Source of the DNA: Hyaloraphidium curvatum
Taxonomy: Eukaryota; Monoblepharomycota; Hyaloraphidiomycetes; Hyaloraphidiales; Hyaloraphidiaceae
Assembly: GCA_025558095.1 (NCBI GenBank)
Contig: JAIVFI010000023.1
Coordinates: 558,001 to 622,000, forward strand
Direction: 5' to 3'
Length of the DNA stretch: 64,000 nt
Both the position numbers and the translations under genes were made by a program. Under the pieces are notes generated by a model. The model searched no databases. It saw nothing but the letters and a program-made list of their open reading frames with translations, and was not told the origin of the DNA. Position 1 is the stretch's first letter. Every line of letters starts with the position of its first letter. Shown here in pieces: positions 63,240 through 64,000 of the stretch.

Positions 63240-64000
63240 TCAGAAGAACAGCCCATCATCTTCGTCCTCATCCTCGTCGTAGTCACGCAACGCCGTCTCC
63301 GCCTCGTACCCGTAGAATATGTCGTCCCGGCCGTCGACGTCGGAAAAGTGCGCCCGTCCTTCGTCGGAGCCGGCGCTTTCGTCCGGATAGTCCTCGAAAC
63401 CAAGCACGTCGCCGTCTTCCTCGCGAGTAGCAGCATCGAACCGGTCCCTTATGGCTTCGGATGCATCGCGCGACAGGTCATCAAGCACATCGCTGGCGCT
63501 GCCATCCTCGGAGCTGTCCGTTTCGGAAGGCTCGCCGAGTCCGTCCGTTTCCAGGTCCGTCAGCTCCAGCACCGTGATTCCCGGTATCGATGGGTAGGGT
63601 TGCCCGGGGCCGAGCAAAGCAGGGTCTGGCTGACCACCGTCGGAACTAGAATCCGAGCTCGAACCGTCGCCATCCACGTGCCAATCGCCCAGGACCTCAC
63701 TGCCCGCGTCGTCGTCCCAACCGTCCGAACCGGCCACGCTGGCATCTTCCGAGGCAAACCCCTCCTCCACGTCGTAGTCGGCCTTCTCGAACAGGAGCTG
63801 CAGAGACGGGCGTACCAGCCCAAGCTCCTCCATCAGATAGCTGTGATCCGTATGGAATCCCGAGAACCGGAGCCTGGTGAGACTCTTCATGGCAAACACC
63901 GTATCTTCGAGCTGAAACAGTCGGTACCGCGACCCAGCGACTTCAAGGGACGAAAGGCCGTGGAGTTGGCTGATCGCTCCCCAAGATGCCGAACGAATAA
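63240..64000 (-). CDS. Acidic protein with LRR-like segment (5' part outside window)
   Basis: The frame ends at 63240 and is open to the right edge, so the start is missing. The first visible part looks like leucine-rich repeats (AISQLHGLSSLEVAGS, then AMKSLTRLRFSGFHTD, LMEELGL). The C-terminal ~150 residues are strongly acidic with Ser runs (GSSSDSSSDGG, DYDEDEDEDDG). The combination suggests an F-box/LRR-type receptor with an acidic tail, like other genes of this window, but the F-box part would be outside. Family not fixed. Confidence 0.65.
   Translation of the reverse strand, partial: IRSASWGAISQLHGLSSLEVAGSRYRLFQLEDTVFAMKSLTRLRFSGFHTDHSYLMEELGLVRPSLQLLFEKADYDVEEGFASEDASVAGSDGWDDDAGSEVLGDWHVDGDGSSSDSSSDGGQPDPALLGPGQPYPSIPGITVLELTDLETDGLGEPSETDSSEDGSASDVLDDLSRDASEAIRDRFDAATREEDGDVLGFEDYPDESAGSDEGRAHFSDVDGRDDIFYGYEAETALRDYDEDEDEDDGLFF

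Noticed and set aside
1-64000. CRISPR arrays, bacterial operons, rRNA genes, insertion sequences
   Set aside because: None seen. The genes are spliced, monocistronic and eukaryotic. No transposase or reverse transcriptase frame was recognised. tRNA genes were not searched systematically and cannot be excluded.

Overview
The window is a GC-rich nuclear segment from a fungus, most likely an early-diverging (non-Dikarya) lineage. This rests on a complete three-domain alpha-aminoadipate reductase (LYS2) at 58.7-63.1 kb, a QCR10-type complex III subunit, many short GT-AG introns (mostly 46-70 nt), monocistronic genes on both strands, a six-transmembrane voltage-gated K+ channel and a cycloeucalenol cycloisomerase, an enzyme typical of cycloartenol-based sterol synthesis. 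The species cannot be named from sequence alone. Exon boundaries were derived by hand from GT/AG sites, reading frame and family knowledge. ATG starts were preferred over TTG/GTG.

Layout. 0-5 kb: a double-homeodomain regulator running off the left edge, about 2 kb without a gene, then a cytochrome b5/acyl-CoA dehydrogenase fusion. 5.3-9.8 kb: a divergent pair of paralogous multi-pass membrane proteins, one intact and one broken by three frameshifts, plus a third 3' remnant. 9.7-19.3 kb: a nucleoside-diphosphate-sugar-epimerase-like protein, a class I glutamine amidotransferase, an Ala/Glu-rich coiled-coil protein, a type I metacaspase with three LysM repeats between its p20 and p10 parts, an alpha/beta hydrolase lacking the nucleophile serine, QCR10 and a class III aminotransferase. 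19.4-43.6 kb: a PPR protein, the K+ channel, a membrane dipeptidase, sphingosine-1-phosphate lyase, a small RRM protein, an enoyl-CoA isomerase, an orphan, a FUSC-type transporter, a class V aminotransferase, a small secreted Cys-rich protein, the sterol isomerase, two F-box-like proteins and a probable hotdog thioesterase.

43.6-58.0 kb is the most unusual part. Two tandem copies of a block (ankyrin-kinase, F-box/LRR-like, MYND zinc finger, kinase) lie head to tail. In block 1 the last gene carries an active-looking kinase followed by a pseudokinase. In block 2 an almost identical kinase, with the same intron, is followed by a caspase-like domain with an intact His/Cys pair and a C-terminal extension. 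The leading ankyrin-kinase is reduced to a fragment in block 2, the MYND gene is broken in block 1, and block 2 also contains a coiled-coil gene and a second MYND gene. Kinases with a non-RD catalytic loop, substrate-receptor-like F-box proteins and exchangeable effector domains suggest a stress, self-recognition or regulated-cell-death module. This is an inference; no function is proven. 58.7-64 kb holds LYS2 and the 3' part of an acidic LRR-like gene that runs off the right edge.
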